DNA of 64,000 nucleotides from Cliona cf. orientalis (Eukaryota > Porifera > Demospongiae > Clionaida > Clionaidae): contig OZ005689.1 in NCBI GenBank assembly GCA_963930775.1, forward strand, positions 31,804,235 to 31,868,234, read 5' to 3'. Within the stretch, counting starts at the first letter, position 1. Each line of letters begins with the position of its first letter. The position numbers and the translations under genes were made by a program. Below, piece after piece: positions 10,900-21,149 of the stretch. Below the pieces are notes generated by a model. It saw only the letters and a list, made by a program, of their open reading frames with translations, did no database searches and had not been told where the DNA came from.

Positions 10900-12170
10900 C
10901 CATTGGGGTGGGAAACTAATATAAAGTATATGGTCGAGTTGAAAGTTTGAGGGGGAATCTGAGTTAGGGATGAGAATTTCCAACAAAACATCATTTTGCA
11001 CTTTATAAAATCTCAAGACAACTAACTGTCCACCATGTTGGGCAAAGAACACGAAATCCAGCTGTTTCAGGGGCCAACTCATTCTTTATGTCGTGAAAAA
11101 TTGCGTCCCTCTTAGGAGACTTCTTTATGAGTTTAGATACTTCATTTACTGTATCCAAGGCAGATTTCATGATGGGAGATTGTCTGATGGTATCATTTAC
11201 AGCAAGGTTTAATGCATGACCGTAACAATGGGTGTAGACAGCACGAGGTTCCTCATCCAACAGATTCTTTGCAACTCCATTTCTTGTGCCACTCATGGCA
11301 CTGGCACCATCATAGCATTGCCCACGACACAAATTCAACTTCAGATTGAATCTTAGCAAAGTATCCTTGATCACACTGACTAAAGCCCCTGCATCAGTAC
11401 ATTTGGTTTGATATAATCCAACAAACTCTTCATGGGCACTCAATGCATTGTCCACCCAACGAAAAACCAGGACCACCCGTTCAGTATTCGAAATATCTGT
11501 TGTTTCATCGATCATGACAGTATACACTAATGACTGGAGCTGGCACACGATCTCACGTAAAACTTTTAAAGCCATAATAGATAGAATTTCATTTTGCATT
11601 TCTGGTGAGGTGTACTTGAAACGAGGCCTATCCAAAATTTCTGCCGAATTCTCACTACGAAGTAACACAAGTTGGTAGAAGTTGAAATCCTTGCTGTCAT
11701 TACCTCCCCGCAAAGGTAGTCCTTGACGAGCAAGGAATTGAATTGTGGATAAAACAGTCATGAGGTGATCACGGTTCACTTTTCTCTCTTGACTTACTTG
11801 CTTCGACAACATCTCAGCTATATCAACTCGGACATTGAGTGCAGCAACTGCTAATTATTTTATGAAATTCACAACTCTCATGTTTCGTGAATTGTCTGGT
11901 GGCATCTTTCCAATTGGTAAATCCACCAGTCAAGAAGGTGCTTTCAGTGATTTTAGTCACTCGAACTTTTCCAGCTTTTACTGCCTTACAACAAGAGAAA
12001 CAAACGACTGCATCCTCCTCGGTTTTGTAGTGGATCCATGAAAATCGATCAAACCAGCTTGGTTGAAAACAACGTCGAACAGGCTTAGTTGTACCAAAAC
12101 TTCTATATGGATAGTTATGTTTTCGGATGATTTGGTTCATCAGGAATATCGATCTGACTTGCAATAGAAC
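10900..12170 (-). pseudogene. hAT-family transposase pseudogene (TTF zinc finger + RNase H-like core)
   Basis: The N-terminal part (12164-11840) has a TTF-type zinc-finger signature: RSFGTTKPVRRCFQPSWF, W(I)HYKTEEDAVVCFSC. A one-base frameshift near 11850 separates it from the core (11812-11003), which carries MIDETTDISNTE (first catalytic Asp), CYDGASAMSG (second Asp region), and THCYGHALNLAV. The open frame ends after CPTWWTV where hAT proteins normally continue, so the C-terminal catalytic Glu and dimerisation region are lost. The family resembles the ZMYM1/DUF4371 type. The sequence atgtggtacggccatggccg to tagctacgcctatg around 12420-12465 looks like a hAT terminal region. Non-functional. 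Confidence 0.85.
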
Positions 12171-12479
12171 TTGAACTGCCCACAGAACTAACGAAACTAG
12201 AACTAGCTAGCTGACTCTGGCTCTCCATAGGGCTAGTGCAATAGCCGTCCCCACGTGTAAGTTTAATACAGGGGTAAGGAGGTTGACTTAAAATTTAAAA
12301 CTTAACCCCATGATTCACGGTTATATTTTGAGACAAAGCAAGCTGCCTACAAGTAAGTTTAATAGTCATACAATGAGTGAGCAAAGTCAATATAGACTGT
12401 GTCAAGGTCTAGGCTCAAAATGTGGTACGGCCATGGCCGTACTGGCCATATAGGTAGCTACGCCTATGTTGTTTACAGC

Positions 12480-13178
12480 ACTACAATCACCCAACACAAC
12501 AATAACTGAACTACATCATCGCTTCATAGAAGTAATCAGATCAACTATATGGGAACGAATAGTTTTCGAGGACAACTTAATCCCATCTCCTGATGCACTG
12601 AAGCTACACTACCGAAGAGCATGCTGGGTAGTAAACTACTGGAAGCAGTCTGCAATCAATGACATGCATGCACCCCCTCCCCATTACATCCTATGGTTGG
12701 AAAAAAGAGACCACAACGGTTCAAGTGGAATGGGACAGCACAGTGAACTTAAGAGAAATACGGGACAGAGTCACTTTTCTCATGACGGGCTGTGCTTGCA
12801 AGAAGTCCAAATGCAAAACCAAGCAATGTTCTTGTGTTAAAAATAATAAGCTATGTGGTCCTGGGTGCTCATGTTGTGACTACCACAACGGAGAAGGTAA
12901 ACACTATATGTCTGTATGCATGCATAGCATTACATTCTCACCTTTAATATTGATATGATAATTTCGGAGATCATTCTGAGAAAAGCAGCAGTAGCACATG
13001 TGACGTCGAGGATCCACCTCCACAATCAGCTGCACAGTTGGAAAAAGAAGATGAAGACACATGCACAGAATCTGATAGTGATTCTGATGACGAAGAAAAG
13101 TTAGAAGAGCTCATCTTCATGGACTTAGTCAGCATGAACATAGTAGAGACTTATGTTAGCTCTGACATGACTACCTAA
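12480..13178 (+). pseudogene. Cysteine-rich CRC/tesmin-like protein, C-terminal exons
   Basis: The first exon starts after an acceptor (ttgtttacag) and reads LKLHYRRACWVVNYW. A frameshift within a C-rich run near 12680 then leads to a frame with YGWKKETTTVQVEWD and the cluster GCACKKSKCKTKQCSC..., CGPGCSCCDYHN, a CRC-like zinc-binding arrangement. A 73-bp intron (12897 gtaaac to 12969 ggag) joins in phase to an acidic, Ser-rich last exon (DSDSDDEEKLEE) ending with TAA at 13176-13178. Similar YGW-plus-cysteine-cluster C-termini are, as I recall, common in repeated cnidarian and sponge genes. Function unknown. The single frameshift makes this copy a likely pseudogene. Confidence 0.6.
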
Positions 13179-13690
13179 GCTTTTCAGCTAATTTGACAAG
13201 TGGTATTGCCTTGCATAATAGCAAATCTTATATGATGTTTTCTACCTCCCCTTTCTTCCCAAAACAGGCATAGACAGATACAGATCTCTCTTACCAAGAA
13301 TTTCATCCTCAGTACTTGCAGTAGGCATCGCTCATCTATCGTCAATATCTTGCAAACTAATTTGTGCTCCTTTGGTAGAACAACACTCTTCACACGGCCT
13401 TACAACGAATGATGGTTTTATCCGCCATCATCTAACCAAATAAATGTTTTTCGCCCTTTTTGTAGTTTAGAGGTAGCCTAAGCTCACGAGAGCAACGTTT
13501 GAAGTGCTGGGAGTAGCGTTAACATAGCTTCTTTCGACGTTCAACTCAACCATGCTTACAGCCGCCATTTTGCACTTAGCACTGAAGGTCATGTGAACAG
13601 CGCGTGCACGGAAAAAGCACTAAGTATAGAACACTATGGCAATAGGATGACGTCACTCATTGTTGTCGGCTTGACTGTTCAAGCCAGTAA
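13179..13690. promoter_or_regulatory. Gene-free interval with YY1- and CRE-like promoter motifs
   Basis: No coding sequence recognised. GCCGCCATTTTG at about 13561 is a YY1-type site, often found at metazoan start regions, and TGACGTCA at about 13647 is a perfect CRE/ATF palindrome. They lie just upstream of the RecQ fragment. Confidence 0.35.
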
Positions 13691-13699
13691 TTGAAGAGC

Positions 13700-14218
13700 T
13701 TCAATAGGAGAAGATACGTATGGCAAGGACTATCATCTACTGTCAGCAGCAAGAGACATGTGCTTGACTGTATCTTCTCTTTCGCCTTCACTTGGGGTCT
13801 GGATTTACAGAACCTGATGGCTTTCCAGATCTCCCCCAGTTTCTACTCGTCGACATGTACACCAGTGGCACACACCCAACTGTGAAAGAGAAAATTAGTG
13901 AGTTATTTTCAAGGCCCTCATGCCTATGTGTTTTAATTGCCACAGTGGCATTTGGAATGGGTGTGAACCCACCAGATGTATGCCATATATATCATTGCAC
14001 ACCCCCTAAATGACCTAGAAATGTATGTACAAGAGATCGGACGTGGTGGCCGAGATGGTGGGAGTACTGTAGCTGTATTTTATTATGCCAAACGTTTAAA
14101 AAGGCATGTAGATAAGATGATAGCAACACTTTGCAGAAGAGATTTTTTATTCAAATATGTGAATGTAGGGTGTAGATGTTGTGATGTGTGTGCACTTGTG
14201 TGTAAATGTGATACATAG
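13700..14218 (+). pseudogene. RecQ-type helicase, C-terminal half (motifs V-VI), frameshifted
   Basis: Reading across frames gives RecQ helicase features in order: TIIYCQQQETCA; FLLVDMYTSGTHPTVKEKI; motif V IATVAFGMGVNPPDVCHIYH; a frameshift in the CCCCC run near 14006; then NDLEMYVQEIGRGGRDGGS (motif VI with the arginine finger) and a zinc-type CRCCDVC. A nonsense codon also interrupts the first segment. A RecQ N-terminal half lies at 26563-27690 on the same strand. Whether both came from one gene separated by insertions or from different copies cannot be told by eye. Confidence 0.8.
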
Positions 14219-14301
14219 ACAATTTAATAAGAACCTGCTAGTTAAAGCTTGACTGACAAGTTCAATTATGAGTCCTGCCATAAGAGCATACCATTTTCCT
14301 T

Positions 14302-14604
14302 TCAGCCATTCTGAAAAATTTTCATCGGTAACAGGCTAGCTTTCGGTACACTGATGTTTTGATGTTTTTTTCCAGGTACCATTACAAATGGATTGTGTCT
14401 AGTCAAAACGTCTTGTATGTCAATGTCTAGATCGTTGTCTTCAGATGCTTTAGTGTAATACCCAGACAGTCCATTTACTCCATGCTCATAATAATTTTCC
14501 ATTACATCTGATATGGTATTAACACACTTCGCCAATCGGATCATTGCTGTTTCTATTTTATTGGCACTAAGTCCTCGGATTCCATTCTTCACCACTCTGT
14601 TCAT
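14302..14604 (-). pseudogene. DUF6589-like protein, C-terminal part, cut by a transposon
   Basis: The minus-strand frame reads NRVVKNGIRGLSANKIETA and RLAKCVNTISDVMENY, resembling the C-terminal region of cnidarian and sponge DUF6589 proteins. The reading frame runs straight into the left target-site duplication (ATAT, 14605-14608) of the 5.4 kb element. On the far side (19996 onward) the same frame continues upstream with CDLHMEY. Deleting the element and one ATAT restores continuity. This fragment is therefore the 3' end of the gene at 20000-22740. Confidence 0.7.
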
Positions 14605-15418
14605 ATATGTGACCGCCTACGGGAAAATCCGGCATATGGGATCAACGCGTAATAGTGGCTACGGGTGTTTTTAGTGACTAAGGTCCAACTCGACCAAAAT
14701 CGAGATGACAGCAATGAATGAACTGACCTTCCCTCTCTATGATGCAGCGTTTGTAGGAGTTGAATCGCACCGAGGGCTGCAGAGAACGCTCAAACACACC
14801 ACCATGTCCGACGAACAGGCTGTCCCGGCCGTTGGTATACGGAGCACGTTGCTAAGGACGCTAATTAGAAAGCGCGCGCGGGCTCCTCCGTTTCACCTGC
14901 GCTCACTTGTTTTAAGACAGGTAGTGTACTTTTTTCACCATGTCCAAGGACAGAGAAGCCGCTCGAGCCCTCAATCGCTTCGCTCGCGAGTCACACTTTG
15001 TAGGTGGTGCCAATAGCTCCGCCTTCGACGACTTCCTGGAAGATTATTTTTGTGGGGATGACCCTGCCAATGATTCACCAGGTAATCAACACTACACTTT
15101 CTTATTAACCATACTTTACCATACCATTATTCATTATAGTTGAGGATGAGGAGAGTGATATACACTGTGACGGTAATGTGTATCATAATAATCATTACAG
15201 TATTCTAGCTACATATTATTGAAACAGCTTTTTGCTATGAAGAGGACAGCTGCGATGAAGATACTGGAGCAGATGAACCACTCATCAATGACCTGCAATT
15301 CAATGTAGATGATGCAGTCTCCCGTCTTCCAGCTGACCTCTAGGAACTCCCAGAGAACACCACCCAAGCAACTCTACAAGACAATCCTGCAACTGAGAAC
15401 AGTACAGTCAGTGAGGTA

Positions 15419-15915
15419 CCGTATTTCCTCGAATAAACGCCTCCCTCGAATAAACGCAGGCCCCGTTTATACGCCGGGGGTACAAGGCGCTGTGTACGTA
15501 ATAAACGCCGGGCTTCAAATAAACGCCGGGTCATTTACGGAGTGGGCGTGGCGCGAAGCAAACAGGGCCACGTGTACGCTTGTGGGTGTGGCAATATGCT
15601 AGTCTAGTCTCGGTATCTGGCTACATGTACGATGGCGCAGCAAAGAAAAAGGTGCTCGTACGACCTAAGCTTTAAGCTTAAAGCGATCGAGTCGGCCGAA
15701 AAGACATCTAAAGAAGCAGCAGCTCGTGCCTGTCCTCGCTAACGCTGCCCTGGCTCGCCATTCTGCTATTAATACATATGATTTCGTCGACCAGTACCAG
15801 CTGCGGTTTAGCACGTGCGAAGAACATAAACATTAAACGCCGGCCCCGATTTAACGCCGGGTCAGAGAACTTTGTTAATAAATAAACGCCCGGGCGTTTA
15901 ATCAAGGAAATACGG
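15419..15915. mobile_element. TA-flanked MITE nested in the 5.4 kb element, with transposase N-terminal remnant
   Basis: TIR CCGTATTTCCTCGAATAAAC and, at the other end, GGCGTTTAATCAAGGAAATACGG; TA flanks at 15417-15418 and 15916-15917, as for Tc1/mariner/pogo elements. The third copy of the host element (about 30990) lacks this insert at the equivalent place, giving an empty site. Inside, a plus-strand frame from about 15631 begins MAQQRKRCSYDLSFKLKAIE and continues ESAEKTSKEAAARA, resembling the Brinker/psq-type helix-turn-helix at the start of pogo-like transposases. It stops after about 35 codons. Confidence 0.85.
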
Positions 15916-16974
15916 TATATCAAACACTACTATTTCCATCTTTTTTTTTGGGGGGGGGGGGGTGCTAGATGTGTATAGTGTGGCCTTGACGTAACTTTTG
16001 TGCACCCCCCTTAAAGAAGTCCAAAATGCAGCCCAACCAACTTACTTTTCTTTTTTTGATAGGATGATCCAGATCCTGACCTAACGGTGTTCCTAGAGAA
16101 GGGATGTGGTTGCAAGTGAGCTAGTGGTAAACCTTGCAGCACAGTATTCCCCAGGGAGCACTATGAGAGCATGCGAATGCAGTGTGCTGAGCTCTCAAGG
16201 GACGAACTGGACCTTGTCATCCTGGGTCAGATCTCAGCTTTGCTGTCAGACACTCCCAACACCAAGTCCCACCGGCCAGTTGTATCACGCCAGAGATCTT
16301 CCATGGCCTTCCATCACAAGGGAGAACGAGTATGCAGGAACACGTTTCAAAAGCTGCATGGAATAGGTTAGCTACAAGTGAGCATTTTTTGACATGGGAA
16401 AATGAAACATACTAATACAGGAAAGGATCGCTTCATGAGCTTAAAAGCAAGCTACTCAGCCTCGGGATTGACTACCAGGGTACACGGAAACACCAAGCAT
16501 GCACCCAAGAATGCATTGAAGTTTGAGGAGATAAAGAATCTCGTATCCTTTATCAACAACTACGCCGAAAAGCATGCTATCCTGCTGCCTGGTAGGATTC
16601 CAGGGTACAAGAAGGACAACCTTCAGCTCCTTCCATCTAGTACAACTAAAAAGGTATCCCCACTTAAGAAACAACCACAATGTACATCGCAGTATGGATC
16701 CCACCTTTCAGTACATATCTTGTATTGTAGGCAGTGTGGGTGGAGTACAAGTTGTCAGCAGATGAAGCTGATCTAAAAGCTGCAGCTTATTCCACTTTCT
16801 GCATCATGTGGAGGAAGCTGACACCACACATCATGGTCATGAAGCCGATGACAGACTTGTGCTGGGTGTGTCAACAAAACGGTATGGCCATCATGAGAGC
16901 AGCCAATACCCCTGAATCGGAAGTCACAGGTAAACATGCAATACACTTGTAGGAAAGGAAACCGCCTTATAGGA

Positions 16975-18258
16975 GTGTACACTATTACACACGTTAACAT
17001 ACACATACAAACACACACATACACACTCTCACACATCCAATACACACACTCGCTTACATGTATGCAATATACACGCACACACATACACACTCTCGCACAT
17101 CCAATACATACGTACACACATACACTCTCGCACATCCAATACACACGCACACACATACACACTCTTGCTTACATGAATGCAATACACACGCACACACACA
17201 CTCCCGCACATCCAATACACACGCACACACATACACACTGTCGCTTACATGTATGCAATATACACGCACACACATACACACTCCTGCACATCCAATACAC
17301 ACGTACACACACACACTCGCTTACATGTATGCAATATACACACACACACATACACACTCTCGCACATCCAATACACACGCACACACATACACACTCCCGC
17401 ACATCCAATACACACGCACACACATACACTCGCTTACATGTTTGAAATATACACGCACACATACATACACACTCTCGCACATCCAATACACACGCACACA
17501 CAAACACACTCTCGCTTACATGTATGCAATATACACGCACACACATACACACTCCCGCACATCCAATACACACGCACACACATACACTCGCTTACATGTA
17601 TGCAATATGCACGCACACACATACATACACACTCTCGCACATCCAATACACACGCACACACAAACACACTCTCGCTTACATGTATGCAATATACCGCGCA
17701 CACACACACTCTCACACATCCTTACATGTATGCAATACACACGCACACACATACACACTCTCGCTTACATGTATGCAATATACACGCACACACATACACA
17801 CTCCTGCACATCCAATACACACGTACACACACACACTCGCTTACATGTATGCAATATACACGAACACACATACACACTCTCGCACATCCAGTACACACGC
17901 ACACACACACACTCCCGCACATCCAATACACACGCACACACATACACTTGCTTACATGTATGCAATATACACACACACATACACACTCTCGCACATCCAG
18001 TACACACGCACACACACACACTCCCGCACATCCAATACACACGCACACACATACACTTGCTTACATGTATGCAATATACACACACACACATACACACTCT
18101 CGCACATCCAATACACACGCACACACAATCACACTCTCGCTTACATGTATGCAATATACACGCACACACATACACACTCTCACACATCCTTACATGTATG
18201 CAATACACACGCACATACATACTTTCTCTCTCACATCCTTACATGTATCCATACACGT
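16975..18258. repeat. Intronic compound satellite (AC-rich, ~60-150 bp higher-order units)
   Basis: About 1.28 kb of alternating-purine-pyrimidine repeats built from blocks like acacgcacacacatacacac, tctcgcacatccaatacac and tcgcttacatgtatgcaata in varying order, filling the intron between exons 6 and 7 of the putative transposase. It produces long, wholly artefactual open frames of His-Thr and Cys-Val repeats on both strands. A much shorter version is in the equivalent intron of the third copy (28500-28640). Confidence 0.92.
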
Positions 18259-19999
18259 AGGTGATCAAGGAAGCTGAAGCACATCTCCTCTTAGCCACCC
18301 AAGAGAGGTCCAATTACACTTGCGTCATTGAGACTTCTAAGACCACGTTGAAGGACACATTCACTAAGGAGGGTCAGCTGAGAGTTCCACCGATTAATGC
18401 GTGCCTAGCAGCAAAAAGTAACACCATATCAATGCACTTCAGCTTTGACATGGCCCAAGTACGGTAACCACCATGCAAATCAGTGTACTAATTTAACAAA
18501 GTACTCTCATATCAATAGGTGCACTACCCCTCAGATCCGCAGCAGCCAGGGCCAATGTACTTTGTACTCCGCGCAAGTGTGCAATTTTTGGTGTATGGTG
18601 TATGTTGTGAGGCTATACCAAGACAGGTGGGCTTTAAATAGAAATACACCACGCACTTCCATTATAAATCCTTTTTACTAGGTAAATTATCTGATCAATG
18701 AGGCTGTGAACACCGGCAAGGGTGCCAACTCGGTGATAAGTATGCTTCACCCATTTTTTATACTCTCACAATCTTGGTGAGACTGACTTGCTCCTTCATG
18801 CCGATAACTGCTCGGGGCAAAACAAAAATCGTTTTGTCATGCAGCACCTCGCCAGCGGCCTGAAGAGTGCTAGGTGGTCTCAACAACAGCATCATTTCGT
18901 CATTTTTGATTGTAGGCCATACAAAATTCTCTCCCGACTGGTGTTTCGGGCTATTCAAGCAGCTGTATCGTCGCAGTAAGATCGGTTGCCTCGATGATAT
19001 AGCTCGAGTGGTTGAAGAGTCTGCTGTTGTAAACCATGCTCAGTTGGTGGGCACCCAAGATGGGACGACGTTAGTCCACACATACAACTGGGCAGAGTTT
19101 TTTAATGCACCATTTCGGCAGACAGCACTCAAGGGAATTAAAAGCATGCACCATCTCACCTTCACCAGCTCGAAGCCAGGCTCTGTAGTAGTCAAGGACA
19201 CAATCAACAGCCCTGAACGGGAGATAAACATGATTGTAGACAGCAAGTGGAGACCCAGGGCAGATCAGCTACCTCCCATTATTTCACCACCCGGATTGTC
19301 TAAAGAGAGGAAGCAGTATCTTTTTGAAAAGATCAGGGAACATTGCCCTCCCCACTGCCAAGACGTCGTGTGTCCAGATCCGGCTCTGGAGTATGAAAGC
19401 CCCCCGGCCCCTAAAAGATCAAGGCCTCAATAGTTTATTTTCAATCACATGCAGAAGCACATACACACTTAGATACGGCATCCATGCTATTTCATTTATT
19501 TTTCTGTACTTTATGTATACCGTATGTATCTGGACTTACCAGGTTATGCCATGTTCTAACAGCAGAAAATCTGTCAAACATTTCTCCACATCATGAATAC
19601 TTGACACGACCCTGTGTACGTTAGCACTGTCAAAAACAAACGCTGTGAGACGGTAAGATGCCATCCTTTCGATATTTCAGCCATCAAACCCTCGTGCTCG
19701 CCTTGGACAAGATCAGCTGATTATTGTGTAATCAAGCGCAATGCGCAATGCGCGCACGTATGCGAATAGTATACGGAGCCGTATTGCTACTTGCATAGCA
19801 ACGTGTTCAGGACGTAATTGCTCGAAATAATGTATTCGGGCACGGGTGGATAAGACGGGTCATAACTAAAAAAATAAGCGAGCGATCGCTCTTGAATTTG
19901 AACGGGAGGTAGTTCAAAGGTCATAGGGGCTATATACGTGATAACAGTGATTTGTCCAAAAATCCCATATGCCGGGTTTTCCCGTAGGCGGTCACATAT

Positions 20000-20770
20000 T
20001 CCATATGAAGGTCACATGGTATATTCTTCCCTACCATGTGTATTAATCAATCCGGACCACTGTAGTTGGTGTGATAGCCTTGGTGATAAGATAAAGCTAT
20101 GTTGAGCAAGTATACAAAATATTTCGCAGGCGTAATTGACTCAGTTGGAAGCCTTGAACATTGGAAGTATGTATTTAAAACATCGAAACTCTCGTGGCCC
20201 GCACCTTCCTTTATGGCATCTGAATATTCACTATATAGCACCCCAAGTGTAAGTAGTTCACATCCCTACCTAAAAACATTGGTGTATTTCTTTTACCACC
20301 ATTGCTCACCCCTTCAATTTCACCTGTATCGGATTCACCTTCCACTTATTTTCTTCTCCCACATCTTCACCTTCATCATCTGAAATAGTATTTTGACAAG
20401 CTTGCCCCTTGAGAGTAACTTCAGTATTTGAATCTGATGTCTTTAGTGTCTTATATTTGACAGTACTGATATCCACAGAAGTGTGAATAATTTATTCCCA
20501 ACCACATGATCAAGTACTTCCTTCCTCTCATCCTTGAAATGTTCGAGGACATCCGGAGGAATTATGATTTCACTGGGAGTGTCGGTTACGCTTTACATGC
20601 TCAACAGCTCCATTGAAGCAACCATGTTATGTGCAGAGAGTGCCAACATTAAGAAATTATGACAGGCATCAAATTATTTCTTTGGATAATTCGTCACATC
20701 ACGTCGTTTCAACAGATTCCTCAGCTGACAAAGCGTTGCACTATCTGATGCCGATGCAGTCTTGTATAGT
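20000..20770 (-). pseudogene. DUF6589-like protein, middle exons
   Basis: Minus-strand segments in order: LYKTASASDSATLCQLRNLL, RRDVTNYPKK, LMLALSAHNMVASMELL (about 20770-20600); IIIPPDVLEHFKDERKEVLD (about 20590-20500); an acidic linker (DDEGEDVGEENK); and LYSEYSDAIKEGAGHESFDV with CDLHMEY at the left edge (20000-20020). Stops and frame changes interrupt it. It joins the 14302-14604 fragment across the 5.4 kb element. In DUF6589 proteins the DHGTLHQLRNL-like and CDLHxE-like segments are typical, which supports the assignment. Confidence 0.65.
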
Positions 20771-21149
20771 TGTTTCCAAATAACCTATTACGGAGAGAAT
20801 GGGGGAGAGGTAGTCAAGGATTTTCGATTCGGGGGGAACAACTAGTGGGTTGCCTTGATGACCCAAGGGAATGGGAGCAGGTGCATAGGAGATATGCCCC
20901 TTCCTTCGAAAAGTGCAGGAAAATAAAGCAGTGTTCCCATAAAGCCACTTACGCAAAATTTTATGAACTTCAATTCTTTTTTTTGGGGGGGAGGGGGGGT
21001 GGTGGTGGACGGACACGTACACCTTGATGGGCTAAGTGGATAAACCCTGGGTAGTATTAGAGAATATATTATTATATTATATTCAGCAATGATTGGTATG
21101 AGCTTCAAAAAGAGAGAATAAAGGGAGTGCATGAAACTATGGTCTATGA

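Larger units (their letters stand above)
14940..19433 (+). pseudogene. Putative transposase of the 5.4 kb element (DUF7869-like), decayed
   Basis: Exons by splice sites and phase: 14940-15081, 15140-15172, 15201-15415, 16063-16366, 16421-16653, 16731-16922 (or 16929), 18261-18458, 18519-18626, 18682-19433. The N-terminus is MSKDREAARALNRFARES; the middle has AELSRDELDLVILGQISALL, LLPGRIPGYK and a CxxC in MTDLCWVCQQN. The core has YPSDPQQPGPMYF, GVCCEAIPRQ, HADNCSGQNKNR and YRRSKIGCLDDIARVV, and the tail has SKWRPRADQLPP and HCPPHCQDVVCPDP. The Asp of HADNC and that of the SPDWCFG segment are plausible catalytic carboxylates (inference). Damage: TAG twice in exon 3 and TGA in exon 4 (the third copy has a sense codon at each), and at least two frameshifts in exon 9. 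The canonical donor of exon 6 breaks phase; GAA|gtcaca keeps it. The DUF7869 name is from memory. Confidence 0.8.
14609..19995 (+). mobile_element. 5.4 kb DNA transposon with GTGACC termini, 4-bp TSD ATAT (lineage A)
   Basis: The TIRs start GTGACCGCCTACGGGAAAAT (left) and, reverse-complemented, GTGACCGCCTACGGGAAAAC (right). Both continue through CCGGCATATGGGAT, about 34 bp with very few mismatches. ATAT flanks at 14605-14608 and 19996-19999. Inside is one nine-exon gene on the plus strand (14940-19433), a nested TA-flanked MITE in an intron (15419-15915) and a 1.3 kb satellite in another intron. Without these two it would be about 3.6 kb, the length of the second element at 44304-47941. It inserted into the coding sequence of a DUF6589-like gene. 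4-bp TSDs are known for Sola, Chapaev and some Academ elements; I cannot assign a superfamily from sequence alone. Confidence 0.9.

Noticed and set aside
17000..18260. Possible CRISPR-like array
   Set aside because: Units are low-complexity and variable in order, without equal-length unique spacers, and the DNA is eukaryotic.
16936..18277. Long open frames (up to 400 codons) of His-Thr or Cys-Val repeats on both strands
   Set aside because: They are translations of the AC-rich intronic satellite; every frame is open because the repeat lacks stop codons, and no start or domain context exists.
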